A stretch of DNA of 64,000 bases from Ohtaekwangia sp. (GCA_021155195.1 JAJNPV010000050.1:496001-560000); one strand, 5' to 3'. Positions 17,463-25,934 are shown, numbered from the stretch's first letter. Notes: generated by a model not told the origin, from the sequence alone. Numbers and translations are program-made.

Positions 17463-20059
17463 GTAATCAGCCTCCAAAATCAGCCCGCAAAATTTTTGAA
17501 TGGTATTGTGGCCAGGCAAAAGTGGAAGATTTACTCGGTGATCTGGACGAATGGTTTTATCGGCATGCTCAGTCAAAATCATTGTTTCGCGCGCACGTGT
17601 TGTATTGGAAACAAATTTTTGTGTTGATGTCTTCTTACGCAATAAAGAAGCGGAAACGAGATGCTCAACACGGGCAGTATTCAACGTCCGGTTTTTCGTT
17701 TGACATGCTGCGTAATTACCTGAAAGTAGCCGCTCGCAATCTATATCAGTATAAATATTTTTCCATCCTCAACGCGTTTGGTTTGGCAGTGGGAATGACG
17801 GTTAGTCTTCTTCTTATTTCATTAGTCACTTTTGTCCGAACGTATGATGATTTTCACAAACAAGGAGATCATATCTATACGATTGTTAGTGAACGCACCG
17901 AAGGTATAGAAGAATCCATCTGGGCCACGGCACCGCATGTATTAGCCGAACAATTGCAGCAACATCCGGATGTTAAAGAAGTGGTACGCATCAATGCGAG
18001 CTTTCGCGAAGAAATTAAACATGCACAAGGAACACTTTCGTTGCAGGGTTATTATGTAGAACCTGATTTTTTAAACGTATTTACCTATGAAATTACACAA
18101 GGAAATGCAGCGCTGGCACTTACCAAACCGAACAGCGTAATCCTGACAGAATCGGCAGCAATGAAATTCTTTAATTCTACGGAAGTGCTTGGCAAAACCC
18201 TGGAGTTGGAACATGGTGACTTATTGGAGGTTGCCGCTGTAATGAAAGATCACCCGATCAACACGCATCTGAAGTTTGATGCATTGGTGTCGTTTGCTAC
18301 GCTTCCCCCGGTTCAGGCATCGCTTAGTGATCAATGGACAAATTATGTTTTGGAGTATTTGTATGTGCTACTTGCCGAAAACGGAAGCCAAAAGAAAGTG
18401 GAAGAGTATCTTAACGAGATAGCAGCAAAATCTTATGCTACGCTTCCCGTAAAAGTGACCTTTGCCACAAAGCACATTAGGGAAATTGCCATGGGGCCAG
18501 ATTATCGAATGGCCATTGGCCCTAAGTGGGAAGCTTCAGGTATGATTGTATTTGGTGTAATAGCTTTACTCATTTTGTTACCAGCATGCTTTAACTACAC
18601 AAACATTTCAATTGCTCGTGCACTTAAGCGTGCAAAAGAAATAGGTCTGCGAAAAACGATGGGCGGACAAAAAAATCAAATCTTCTTTCAGTTCATTACC
18701 GAAACCGTGGTGATCACTCTTATTTCACTGGCCGGGGCAATACTGATTTTCTTTCTCATCCGGCCTGAGTTTTTAAATTCACTCGTGGCATCCTCTTCAC
18801 TTGATCTCAGTCTTACCCCACGCATGCTTTTATATTTTATACTTTTTGCCCTGGGTACCGGACTGGTAGCCGGAATTTTCCCGGCACTATACTTTGGTGG
18901 ACTTAATCCTATTCAGGCCTTAAAAAATAAAGCACATGCAGCCTCTTCAGGCATGCGTGTACGCAAAGTATTAACCATTTTTCAGTTTGCGCTATCCTTT
19001 GGCTTTATACTATGCCTTGTGGTGTGTAGTCGCCAGTATCAATATTCAATCAATTTCAATTTTGGTTTTGATAAGGAGAACATTGTCGATGTAAAATTGC
19101 AAGGTGTTAATGCTGAGTTGGTGAAGACTGAATTTTCAACGTTAGCTTCGGTGCAGTCTGTTGCCATGTCATCCGAATTAATGGGACTAAGTTATTCAAA
19201 CACCTGGGTGAAGAATGCGGATAAAGATTCTGCCGAAGTAAATCAGCTCTTTGTTGATCGAAATTATCTTTCCATGTTCAACCTTATGTTGCTGGCAGGC
19301 AAAAATTTTCCGGAAGAAACCTGGCAGCGTGAGCGATTTATTATTGTTAATGAAGAATTTCTTAAACACTATAAAATTGAAACTCCGGTTGAAGCCATTG
19401 GCCGCACCTACCGGGTGGAAGGAAACGAACTTGAAATAGTGGGCGTAGTAAAGAATTTTCACTATGCTTCGTTGCGATATCCAATTGACAAATTCTTTTT
19501 CAGAATGAACCCCGAACACTTTGCTCATGCGCATTTAAAAGTTCATTCGAACGATGCTTATACCATGTTTACCGAATTTGAAAATCATTGGAAAACGTTA
19601 AACCCCGAGCAAAAGCTGGAGGCCGATTTCTTTGAGGAGGAATTGAACGATGGCTACAGCAGTTATGTCGTGATGATTAAGATCGTTGGCTTCCTCGGAT
19701 TGTTGGCAATTACCATCTCCTTGCTGGGAATGCTGGGCATGGTTGTCTATACTTCCGAGACTAAAGCGAAAGAAGTAAGCATTCGTAAAGTAATGGGTGC
19801 TACGGTATATAGCCTGGCGCTTTTGCTTTCCAAAGATTATTTAAAACTGATGCTATGGGCAATTCTGTTCGCGGTGCCCATCACTACAACCATTTTCTAT
19901 TTGCTGTTTCCCAAAATACAATACTACAGTGTGAGCCTTACCCCGTGGGATATATTGTTAAGCGCAACCATTTTGTTGGGACTAGGATTTGCTACCATTG
20001 CATCACAAACGCATAAAACAGCAACCGCTAATCCGGCTGATGTACTGAAAATGGAATAG
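17459..20059 (+). CDS. FtsX-like ABC permease with N-terminal prefix domain
   Basis: An 866-residue MacB/FtsX-type permease. An N-terminal cytoplasmic prefix domain (about 1-75) precedes a segment beginning MLRNYLKVAARNLYQYKYFSILN, where the classic permease starts. Two MacB periplasmic domains and two FtsX four-helix modules follow (each FtsX module begins with KEIGLRKTMG or KEVSIRKVMG). No ATPase or adaptor gene is adjacent, so it must use a separately encoded ATPase or act as a mechanotransmission protein. Linked to PadR by ATGA. Confidence 0.9.
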   Translation: MSNQPPKSARKIFEWYCGQAKVEDLLGDLDEWFYRHAQSKSLFRAHVLYWKQIFVLMSSYAIKKRKRDAQHGQYSTSGFSFDMLRNYLKVAARNLYQYKYFSILNAFGLAVGMTVSLLLISLVTFVRTYDDFHKQGDHIYTIVSERTEGIEESIWATAPHVLAEQLQQHPDVKEVVRINASFREEIKHAQGTLSLQGYYVEPDFLNVFTYEITQGNAALALTKPNSVILTESAAMKFFNSTEVLGKTLELEHGDLLEVAAVMKDHPINTHLKFDALVSFATLPPVQASLSDQWTNYVLEYLYVLLAENGSQKKVEEYLNEIAAKSYATLPVKVTFATKHIREIAMGPDYRMAIGPKWEASGMIVFGVIALLILLPACFNYTNISIARALKRAKEIGLRKTMGGQKNQIFFQFITETVVITLISLAGAILIFFLIRPEFLNSLVASSSLDLSLTPRMLLYFILFALGTGLVAGIFPALYFGGLNPIQALKNKAHAASSGMRVRKVLTIFQFALSFGFILCLVVCSRQYQYSINFNFGFDKENIVDVKLQGVNAELVKTEFSTLASVQSVAMSSELMGLSYSNTWVKNADKDSAEVNQLFVDRNYLSMFNLMLLAGKNFPEETWQRERFIIVNEEFLKHYKIETPVEAIGRTYRVEGNELEIVGVVKNFHYASLRYPIDKFFFRMNPEHFAHAHLKVHSNDAYTMFTEFENHWKTLNPEQKLEADFFEEELNDGYSSYVVMIKIVGFLGLLAITISLLGMLGMVVYTSETKAKEVSIRKVMGATVYSLALLLSKDYLKLMLWAILFAVPITTTIFYLLFPKIQYYSVSLTPWDILLSATILLGLGFATIASQTHKTATANPADVLKME

Positions 20060-20149
20060 ACTATACATTCTGAGCCTATTGTCACGAACTAGATTTCCAA
20101 AAAAAGAAAATCAGCCGTACCTTGATCGTGAAAACTAAAATAGAAACGT

Positions 20150-20560
20150 ATGAAACGATCAGCCACTGCAAATTGGAAAGGAACCGGTAAAGAAGGAAAA
20201 GGACTTGTATCTACGGCCAGCACCGTATTGACCAACACACAATATTCATTTAACTCGCGCTTTGCCGAAGGCGTGGGCACCAACCCCGAAGAGTTGATTG
20301 CTGCTGCCCACAGCGGATGCTTTGCCATGAAGTTAAGTTTTGTGTTGAACGAAGCCGGCTTTACAGCCGATGACCTGACTGTGAAATGCACCATCAACTT
20401 TGAGGACGGAGTCATCACCAACTCGCATCTGGATTTAACCGCAAAAGTACCCGGCATCACTGCCGATAAATTTCAGGAATGCGCAGCTGATGCCAAAGCC
20501 AACTGCCCTATTTCAAAATTGTTGAACACGAACATTACGCTGGACGCAAAGTTGGTTTAG
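20150..20560 (+). CDS. OsmC-family peroxiredoxin
   Basis: A 136-residue OsmC/Ohr-fold protein. The two redox cysteines are Cys57 (AAHSGCFAMKLS) and Cys119 (ANCPISKLLN), as in OsmC proteins that reduce organic hydroperoxides with thiol cofactors. Expected to be cytosolic. It is monocistronic. The last bases of the gene (TTACGCTGGACGCAAAG and so on) recur twice, degenerately, in the downstream repeats. Confidence 0.92.
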   Translation: MKRSATANWKGTGKEGKGLVSTASTVLTNTQYSFNSRFAEGVGTNPEELIAAAHSGCFAMKLSFVLNEAGFTADDLTVKCTINFEDGVITNSHLDLTAKVPGITADKFQECAADAKANCPISKLLNTNITLDAKLV

Positions 20561-20681
20561 GATTGCAAATCCTTTTTATTTGGGTTCGACATTGCAAATG
20601 TCGAACAGCGTTGGAGCGAAGTTAGTTTAGACATTGTAAATGTCGAACAGAATCAATTACGCTGGACGCGAAGTGGTTTAG
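20534..20681. repeat. Three degenerate repeats of the osmC tail interleaved with small palindromes
   Basis: The osmC 3' end (from 20534 to the stop at 20560) is echoed at about 20607-20630 (CGTTGGAGCGAAGTTAG) and 20656-20681 (TTACGCTGGACGCGAAG). Between the copies lie three palindromes with the same style of 3-nt loop: AGGATT-GCA-AATCCT (20559-20573), TTCGACATT-GCA-AATGTCGAA (20585-20605) and GACATT-GTA-AATGTC (20630-20644). The pattern is REP-like. The first hairpin is followed by TTTTTATTT and may also terminate osmC. Confidence 0.7.
20559..20582 (+). terminator. Possible Rho-independent terminator after osmC
   Basis: A 6-bp stem AGGATT/AATCCT with a GCA loop, directly after the stop and followed by TTTTTATTT. 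The stem is short and AT-rich, so strength is doubtful. The same hairpin type occurs in the following repeats without a T-run. Confidence 0.35.
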
Positions 20682-20744
20682 GGCGAATGTTTTGATGCAA
20701 AGTAACAATAAGGATATATAGGAAATTAGTTTCCTATATTCGAT

Positions 20745-20764
20745 TGTTATGCACAATGCCACGC
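20745..20764 (+). repeat. Left inverted repeat flanking the small secreted-protein gene
   Basis: TGTTATGCACAATGCCACGC. Its reverse complement, with one mismatch, is at 21224-21243, on the other side of the 20805-21218 gene. The pair gives the gene cassette-like boundaries. Confidence 0.7.
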
Positions 20765-20804
20765 GGACAAATTTGACTAAGAAAACTTGAGACAAAAAGT
20801 TTAT

Positions 20805-21218
20805 ATGCAAACGAATTTGACCCTAGCGACACTGTTGGCTGTGGTTACAATTATTTTAACTTCTTTTACCGACACAGACGACTGCAAAAGACTTGAGGAC
20901 GGAAAATATAAAGTCAAATTCAAGAGGCTTCCTGAATCAAACTACATCCTAAGTATCGACAAAAATCAATTCACGAGGACAGACAAAAAAGGAAAAGAGA
21001 CAAAAGGGACTATCGAGTGGACTGGAGACTGTTACTATGTTCTATCTTCGGACACGGTGACATTGGACAATCCGGTAATTGAGAAAATAAAATTAGGACT
21101 CGGAGTTCCATCCTACGAACTGACAAAAACTAAGGGACGAGTTACATATTTTATATTAACACGTTCTGCAAATCTTGACATAATGCTTGACGAAGGAAAG
21201 TTGATAAAAATAGATTGA
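20805..21218 (+). CDS. Small secreted protein of unknown function
   Basis: A 137-residue protein with an N-terminal hydrophobic leader (about residues 4-22, ending TSFTDTDDC). The rest is polar and beta-rich, including DGKYKVKF and GTIEWTGDCYYVL. It resembles a group of small Bacteroidota secreted proteins with a DCKR...GKYK opening, but I cannot name a family. ATG at 20805 is preferred over the TTG at 20787. It is bounded by a 20-bp inverted repeat, which suggests it moved as a unit. Confidence 0.6.
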   Translation: MQTNLTLATLLAVVTIILTSFTDTDDCKRLEDGKYKVKFKRLPESNYILSIDKNQFTRTDKKGKETKGTIEWTGDCYYVLSSDTVTLDNPVIEKIKLGLGVPSYELTKTKGRVTYFILTRSANLDIMLDEGKLIKID

Positions 21219-21223
21219 GGTGT

Positions 21224-21243
21224 GCGTGGCACTGTGCATAACA
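21224..21243 (-). repeat. Right inverted repeat flanking the small secreted-protein gene
   Basis: Reads TGTTATGCACAGTGCCACGC on the minus strand, 19 of 20 identical to 20745-20764. It begins 5 bases after the stop codon of the 20805-21218 gene. Confidence 0.7.
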
Positions 21244-21246
21244 GCA

Positions 21247-21393
21247 GCTATTTGCAATTGCGGGGTTTGGTGTTAAATTAAAGTTTATGTTTCACAATGT
21301 AGTTCGGTCACGGGGGACAATTTTACAGCAGGTCGGCTTTAACATTCCCTTCGGTCATTTTTTAGCGCTCCTATTCCCGCCACTGCAAATAGC
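21247..21393. repeat. Long-range inverted repeat, cassette-site-like
   Basis: GCTATTTGCAATTGCGGG (21247-21264) pairs with CCCGCCACTGCAAATAGC (21376-21393), two mismatches in 18 bp, around a 111-base loop. Outside it lie GCATAAC on the left and GGCGTTGTAAG on the right, loosely reminiscent of the outer boxes of integron attC sites. There is no integrase gene nearby. From memory, similar sequences occur between genes in other Bacteroidota. Confidence 0.55.
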
Positions 21394-21452
21394 CAGGCGT
21401 TGTAAGTAAGGCGGTTTAACAAAATTAAAATGACTATCAATCAAAATAAATA

Positions 21453-22127
21453 ATGAAAACCATTTCAATTTTAACTTTAATCATCTGTACTGTTTTAGCA
21501 ACATCTAAATCAACACAAGGACAAGAAAAATCAATCTTTCATATTTCAATTCAGGGTACTTGGGATAAATTTAAACAAAAGGAAAGAGCTCAATATGGCG
21601 GAGACAATAGACTGATAAATACCTATTTAGCAAGCTATAGAAAAGATTTTCTTAGGCTTGGACAAGAGGCAAATGGGATGGGTTCGATTTCATTTAAAGT
21701 AAGAAGTGACGGAGCGGTGGACAGTTTAGTAATAATTGAAAAGGCTGGAGGAACTTGGGACAGTGCATTCTACTACCTTGTGAAGTCGATGAGCGGAAAA
21801 TGGAGGGCAGGCCAGGTCGATGGAATTAAAAGAAATGAAGCAATAACAATTTGGTACAACATTTATAATGGACCAATACTAAAAAAGGGCCCTTCCGAGT
21901 ACCTTGAGGAAGCCAAAAAATCTTTAGATAAATCTGACTACGAAAAAGCCCTAAAATACATTGACATTGTTCTCGAATACGATCCTTTAAATGTTGAAGC
22001 GTTAATCTTAAAAACAAAATCACTTTATAACCTTAATCAAAAGATAAAAGCTTGTGACTTTATTAAGTCAACCCTTAAGTATGAGGACGAGAGACTGACT
22101 AATGCTTCTAATAAATTCTGCGATTGA
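21453..22127 (+). CDS. Secreted TonB-C-like plus TPR protein
   Basis: A 224-residue protein. A signal peptide (about 1-23, ending in TQGQ) is followed by a domain at about 55-135 with the feel of a TonB C-terminal fold: GSISFKVRSDGAVDSLVIIEKAG. A single TPR-like pair is at about 150-215 (KSLDKSDYEKALKYIDIVLEYDP). The function is unknown; TonB-C-like modules in Bacteroidota secreted proteins often lack the transmembrane anchor. Lies in the repeat-rich accessory stretch. Confidence 0.65.
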   Translation: MKTISILTLIICTVLATSKSTQGQEKSIFHISIQGTWDKFKQKERAQYGGDNRLINTYLASYRKDFLRLGQEANGMGSISFKVRSDGAVDSLVIIEKAGGTWDSAFYYLVKSMSGKWRAGQVDGIKRNEAITIWYNIYNGPILKKGPSEYLEEAKKSLDKSDYEKALKYIDIVLEYDPLNVEALILKTKSLYNLNQKIKACDFIKSTLKYEDERLTNASNKFCD

Positions 22128-22387
22128 CTTAAACTCTTTAATAATTAACAGTAAGACGAAACCAAAGCCTAGGTTCGTGTCTCACGAACCCTTTCAACTT
22201 AGCAGAATAGAGAATTTATTCGACTCACCATGTACAATTGGCAACTAAAAATTGGCGGCATTTTCAATTCAATGAAAATGAATTTACCGCACCTGTGTTC
22301 TCGTTTATGACCTTGTGGGCGCTTTCGGAAACAAAAAGCCCGAAATCTCTTCCGGGCTTCTAATACTTGATACAATTTACTCAGGAC
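22128..22387. other. Intergenic region with two hairpins and a terminator
   Basis: 260 bases with no gene seen. It holds a perfect hairpin GGTTCGTG-TCT-CACGAACC (22172-22190) and another CATTTTCA-ATTCAA-TGAAAATG (22259-22280). The terminator of the convergent fad operon lies at its right end. The first hairpin has no T-run on either side. Confidence 0.5.
22331..22360 (-). terminator. Rho-independent terminator of the fatty-acid oxidation operon
   Basis: On the minus strand, a 7-bp stem AAGCCCG/CGGGCTT with a 10-base loop is followed by a run TTTTTGTTT. It is about 30 bases beyond the stop of the acyl-CoA dehydrogenase gene. Confidence 0.8.
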
Positions 22388-24190
22388 TCAGAATGGATAC
22401 TCCCCTTTATCAATAGCATGCTTGGCAACTCTTCTGCGAGCTTCTTTTAAGTTGTAAGGATCAATTTTTGTGAATCGCTTCAGTCCCATTAGCATCAGGC
22501 GTTGTTCATCGCCTTCCGCAAAAGAAGTAATCGCGCTTCGTCCTGCTGAAGCAGCTTTCTCAATCGCTTCATGCAAGTAGATGATGGCCATCTCTTTTTC
22601 AATTGCACAGGCTTTCTCACCACGAATACCAATTAACTTTTCAACCCGAAGAATAACGGATTCTGCCACATAGCCTTCAATCAACATGTCTGCTAGGTTC
22701 ATAAGTATTTCTTGTTCGTCCGAAAGCTTAGCCATAAACTTTTGAATGGCTGCACCCGAAACCATTAAGCCTGCTTTTTTCAAATTGCGCAACGCTTTCT
22801 TTTCTTTTGCAAACAATGTTGTATCATCGGTTGCACCAAAATCAGGAATGGACATCAATTCTTTTTGAACAGCCATGGCTGGATTTATTAAATCGAGATG
22901 ACCTTTCATCGCACGCTTTAACAACATGTCGATGGTAAGTAAGCGATTAATCTCGTTGGTGCCTTCAAAGATTCTATTAATCCGCGCATCGCGATAAGCA
23001 CGATCCATCGGACCTTCTGCCGAGAAACCCATACCGCCATAAATCTGTACGCCTTCATCTACACTAAAGTCTAACACCTCAGAACCATGAACTTTTAAGA
23101 TGGCGCATTCAATGGCAAATTCTTCCAATGCTTTTAATCTTGCTTTCGCAGAATCCATGCCGCCCGCGATAAAAGCGTTATACGCATCGTCAATATTTTG
23201 GCTTGCGCGATAGTGGGCCGATTCTGAGGCGAAAATTTTAGTAATGGTTTCTGCAATTTTATGTTGTATCGCACCGAAGGAAGCAATAGCAACTCCAAAT
23301 TGTTTGCGCTCAGTTGCATATTTTATGGCTTTCGAAATTGTCATTTTGCTTCCACCCACAGCAGCAACACCAAGCTTGATACGACCGATGTTAAGAATGT
23401 TTACAGCAATCTTAAAACCGTTTTCACGTTCGCTCAGCATATTCTCAACTGGTACCTTGCAATCATTGAAAAAGATTTGACGGGTAGAAGATCCTTTGAT
23501 ACCCATCTTCTTTTCTTCTTCATTCATGGTGATGCCTCCAAAACTTTTCTCAACAATAAAAGCGCTAAGGTTTTTATCATCATCTATTTTAGCAAACACG
23601 ACATACACATCAGCAAAACCACCGTTGGTGATCCACATCTTTTGTCCGTTGATCACATAGTGTTTTCCATCAGCTGTTAATTTGGCTTTTGTTTTTCCTG
23701 AGTTTGCATCCGAACCGGAATCAGGTTCTGTCAAACAGTAAGCGGCTTTCCATTCACCAGTAGCTAATTTTGGGATGTACTTTTTCTTCTGGGCATCATT
23801 TCCGTAATACAAGATGGGAAGCGTGCCAATTCCTGTATGAGCAGAGATTGCAACAGCAAAAGAATGACCCGCGCCCAGTACTTCGGCAACAAGCATCGAA
23901 GTGTTAAAGTCCATACCAAAACCGCCTAACTCTTGCGGCACGGAAGTTCCAAGCAAACCTAATTCACCGGCCTTGTCCATGAGTTTAGGCATCAAGGTTA
24001 AGTCCTTCATCGAATCAATCTGATCCAGAATAGGATGAATCTCCTGCTTTAAAAAATCTTTACACGTTTGAGCAATCATCTTTTGCTCTTCATTGAAATC
24101 TTCAGGAATAAAAATTTCCTGCGCTTCTGTTTCGCGAATCAAAAATTCTCCGCCTTTGATTGCTTTTTTTGTTTCTACTGCTGTTGCCAT
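22388..24190 (-). CDS. VLCAD-type acyl-CoA dehydrogenase
   Basis: A 600-residue FAD enzyme that performs the first oxidation step on acyl-CoA. The acyl-CoA-binding motif AYCLTEPDSGSD is at about 151-162. The IFEGTNEINRL segment near 415 carries the probable catalytic Glu in the MCAD/VLCAD position. A C-terminal helical extension of roughly 180 residues is like that of VLCAD/ACAD9 and unlike short-chain enzymes. It is the last gene of the operon with the FadB-like fusion and thiolase. The 97-base gap from the thiolase contains TTGACAATTG repeats. Confidence 0.93.
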   Translation of the reverse strand: MATAVETKKAIKGGEFLIRETEAQEIFIPEDFNEEQKMIAQTCKDFLKQEIHPILDQIDSMKDLTLMPKLMDKAGELGLLGTSVPQELGGFGMDFNTSMLVAEVLGAGHSFAVAISAHTGIGTLPILYYGNDAQKKKYIPKLATGEWKAAYCLTEPDSGSDANSGKTKAKLTADGKHYVINGQKMWITNGGFADVYVVFAKIDDDKNLSAFIVEKSFGGITMNEEEKKMGIKGSSTRQIFFNDCKVPVENMLSERENGFKIAVNILNIGRIKLGVAAVGGSKMTISKAIKYATERKQFGVAIASFGAIQHKIAETITKIFASESAHYRASQNIDDAYNAFIAGGMDSAKARLKALEEFAIECAILKVHGSEVLDFSVDEGVQIYGGMGFSAEGPMDRAYRDARINRIFEGTNEINRLLTIDMLLKRAMKGHLDLINPAMAVQKELMSIPDFGATDDTTLFAKEKKALRNLKKAGLMVSGAAIQKFMAKLSDEQEILMNLADMLIEGYVAESVILRVEKLIGIRGEKACAIEKEMAIIYLHEAIEKAASAGRSAITSFAEGDEQRLMLMGLKRFTKIDPYNLKEARRRVAKHAIDKGEYPF

Positions 24191-24248
24191 TTTTTATTAT
24201 TTTTAACTTCTTGCTTAGATTTTTCAAAAATTGCCAGTATCCAAAAAG

Positions 24249-24273
24249 CAATTGACAAAACCGTTGTCAATTG
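24249..24273. repeat. Hairpin of TTGACAATTG type between thiolase and dehydrogenase
   Basis: CAATTGACAA (24249-24258) pairs perfectly with TTGTCAATTG (24264-24273), 5-base loop. It overlaps the 32-bp repeat copy at 24262-24293. Confidence 0.7.
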
Positions 24274-24293
24274 ATCATTGTCAATTGTCAATT
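24262..24293 (-). repeat. Third copy of the 32-bp TTGACAATTGACAA repeat
   Basis: Read on the minus strand it begins AATTGACAATTGACAA and ends CAATTGACAACG, the same layout as the copies at 25508-25539 and 25932-25963. The thiolase stop codon TGA lies inside it, as the FadB stop lies inside the 25932-25963 copy. No four-helix gene is present next to this copy. Confidence 0.7.
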
Positions 24294-25463
24294 GAGTAAT
24301 TCATAAATCCCCGCTACACCCTGTCCACCACCTACACACGCGGTTACCATTCCATACTTTTTATTTTGTCTTTTTAATTCGTTAAACAATTGCACGGATA
24401 AGCGAGCTCCGGAGGAACCCAGCGGATGACCTACTGCAATTGCCCCACCATTCACATTCAATTTTGTTCTGTCAATACCCAATTCTTTTACAACAGCCAA
24501 TGATTGTGCAGCAAAAGCTTCGTTCAATTCTATTAAATCAATGTCATCCAATTTTAATCCGGCAATTTTTAGCGCTTTTGGAATCGCTGCCACCGGACCA
24601 ATTCCCATAATGCGCGGATCAACGCCTGCGGTTGCATAACTCACCATGCGTGCAATGGGCTTTAAGTTTAATTGCTTCATCATCTTTTCACTCATCACAG
24701 CTACAAATGCAGCACCATCTGAAGTTTGTGAAGAGTTACCGGCAGTAACGGATCCGCCTGCGGCAAACACAGGCCTTAGTTTTGCAAGACCCTCAACAGT
24801 TGTATCTGTGCGAATGCCCTCATCAGTAGCCACAACAAACTCCCGGGTTTTCTTTTTCATGTTCTCATCTACGTAAACTTCTTTTACGGTGATAGGAACA
24901 ACTTCGTCTTTAAACTTGCCGGCCTTCCAGGCAGCAGCTGCTTTCATGTGCGATTCATAAGAAAATTGATCTTGCTCTTCACGCGTAATTTTAAACTGCT
25001 TACTCACCTCTTCAGCCGTTAAGCCCATGCTTGTATAATACGTTGGGTGATTTTTTGCGATCTCGTAATTCAGCGCAGTCTTAATTCCCATCGTAGGCAC
25101 AAGCGACATGGACTCGGTGCCACCTGCAATTATTATATCAGCTTGGCCAGCTTGAATGCGGTGGCTCGCGATGGCGATTGTTTCCACACCCGATCCGCAA
25201 TAACGATTTACAACCATGCCCGGAACATCCAGACCTAAAGCAAGCAATGAAATCATGCGACCCATTTGCATGCCCTGCTCAGCTTCGGGCACAGCATTGC
25301 CAACAATAAGGTCATCCACCATGTTGTTTTCGAGTCCGGGAATAGACTTCACCAAATGTTTAATCACATCAGCGGCTAAATCATCGGGTCGTGTAAAACG
25401 AAACCCACCCTTTTTTGCTTTCCCCACTCCTGTTCTGAAACCTGCTACAATGTATGCGTCCAT
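24288..25463 (-). CDS. Acetyl-CoA C-acyltransferase (3-ketoacyl-CoA thiolase)
   Basis: A 391-residue thiolase that cleaves 3-ketoacyl-CoA in the last step of beta-oxidation. The nucleophilic Cys is in NRYCGSGVET (about 90), the catalytic His in GGAIAVGHPLGSSG (about 348) and the second Cys in TACVGGGQG (about 378). It has normal family length. It lies downstream of the FadB-like gene, with a four-helix-bundle gene inserted between them. Its stop codon is embedded in the TTGACAATTG repeat. Confidence 0.95.
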   Translation of the reverse strand: MDAYIVAGFRTGVGKAKKGGFRFTRPDDLAADVIKHLVKSIPGLENNMVDDLIVGNAVPEAEQGMQMGRMISLLALGLDVPGMVVNRYCGSGVETIAIASHRIQAGQADIIIAGGTESMSLVPTMGIKTALNYEIAKNHPTYYTSMGLTAEEVSKQFKITREEQDQFSYESHMKAAAAWKAGKFKDEVVPITVKEVYVDENMKKKTREFVVATDEGIRTDTTVEGLAKLRPVFAAGGSVTAGNSSQTSDGAAFVAVMSEKMMKQLNLKPIARMVSYATAGVDPRIMGIGPVAAIPKALKIAGLKLDDIDLIELNEAFAAQSLAVVKELGIDRTKLNVNGGAIAVGHPLGSSGARLSVQLFNELKRQNKKYGMVTACVGGGQGVAGIYELLN

Positions 25464-25507
25464 AGTATCTTAGTATTTAGTCGTTCATATAAAAATTGAT
25501 CTATCTG

Positions 25508-25539
25508 CATTGACAATTGACAAAGGGCAATTGACAAAG
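25508..25539 (+). repeat. Left copy of the 32-bp inverted repeat around the four-helix gene
   Basis: The copy contains TTGACAATTGACAAAGGGCA followed by another ATTGACAA. It aligns with the reverse complement of 25932-25963 at 26 of 32 positions. It is 18 bases past the end of the four-helix-bundle gene. Confidence 0.75.
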
Positions 25540-25556
25540 ATTAGTTAAGTATTGAT

Positions 25557-25934
25557 TTACGTTTTTCTAAAATATTTTTCTGGATTCTCTATCATATGAT
25601 TTAACAATTTTCCAATTTCCTCAGCCTTCTCTTCAAAATCATTCCAAACATCTTTCGAGATATAATCACATGCCAAAGCGAAATCTAACCAAACACGTGT
25701 TTCTGTATTTTCCATGTCAGCATCTGATGATTTGCTAACAAAGTGTGCTTTGTATTTTCTCTTCCGATAAGCTTCTCCAATGGTTGAACAAACTGATCTT
25801 GATGATCTTCGTATTTGATCCGTTAATGAATATTTTTCCTCAGCAGGAAATTTCTTTGAAATTTTAAAAATCTCCATAGCCAATGAAAATGCTTTTCTAT
25901 AAACAGTTAAATCTCGAAAGGTTCCTGCAGCCAT
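25557..25934 (-). CDS. Four-helix-bundle protein (23S rRNA intervening-sequence / S23 family)
   Basis: A 125-residue all-helical protein. The opening MAAGTFRDLTVYRKAF and SLTDQIRRSSRSVCSTIGEAYRK are diagnostic of the S23/IVP four-helix-bundle family, first seen in 23S rRNA intervening sequences and related to the Avd accessory protein of diversity-generating retroelements. Function is unknown. ATG at 25934 is preferred: a longer frame (to 25961) would only translate the flanking repeat. It interrupts the fad operon and is bounded by an imperfect 32-bp inverted repeat. No retroelement gene is nearby. Confidence 0.88.
   Translation of the reverse strand: MAAGTFRDLTVYRKAFSLAMEIFKISKKFPAEEKYSLTDQIRRSSRSVCSTIGEAYRKRKYKAHFVSKSSDADMENTETRVWLDFALACDYISKDVWNDFEEKAEEIGKLLNHMIENPEKYFRKT

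Noticed and set aside
20089..20460. Open frame opposite osmC
   Set aside because: Antisense to a clear OsmC family gene and without family resemblance.
20745..21452. Integron
   Set aside because: No tyrosine integrase (intI) gene and no clear attC consensus boxes; kept only as a cassette-like hint.
25557..25934. Diversity-generating retroelement, because Avd resembles the four-helix protein
   Set aside because: No reverse transcriptase gene or template/variable repeat pair is visible.
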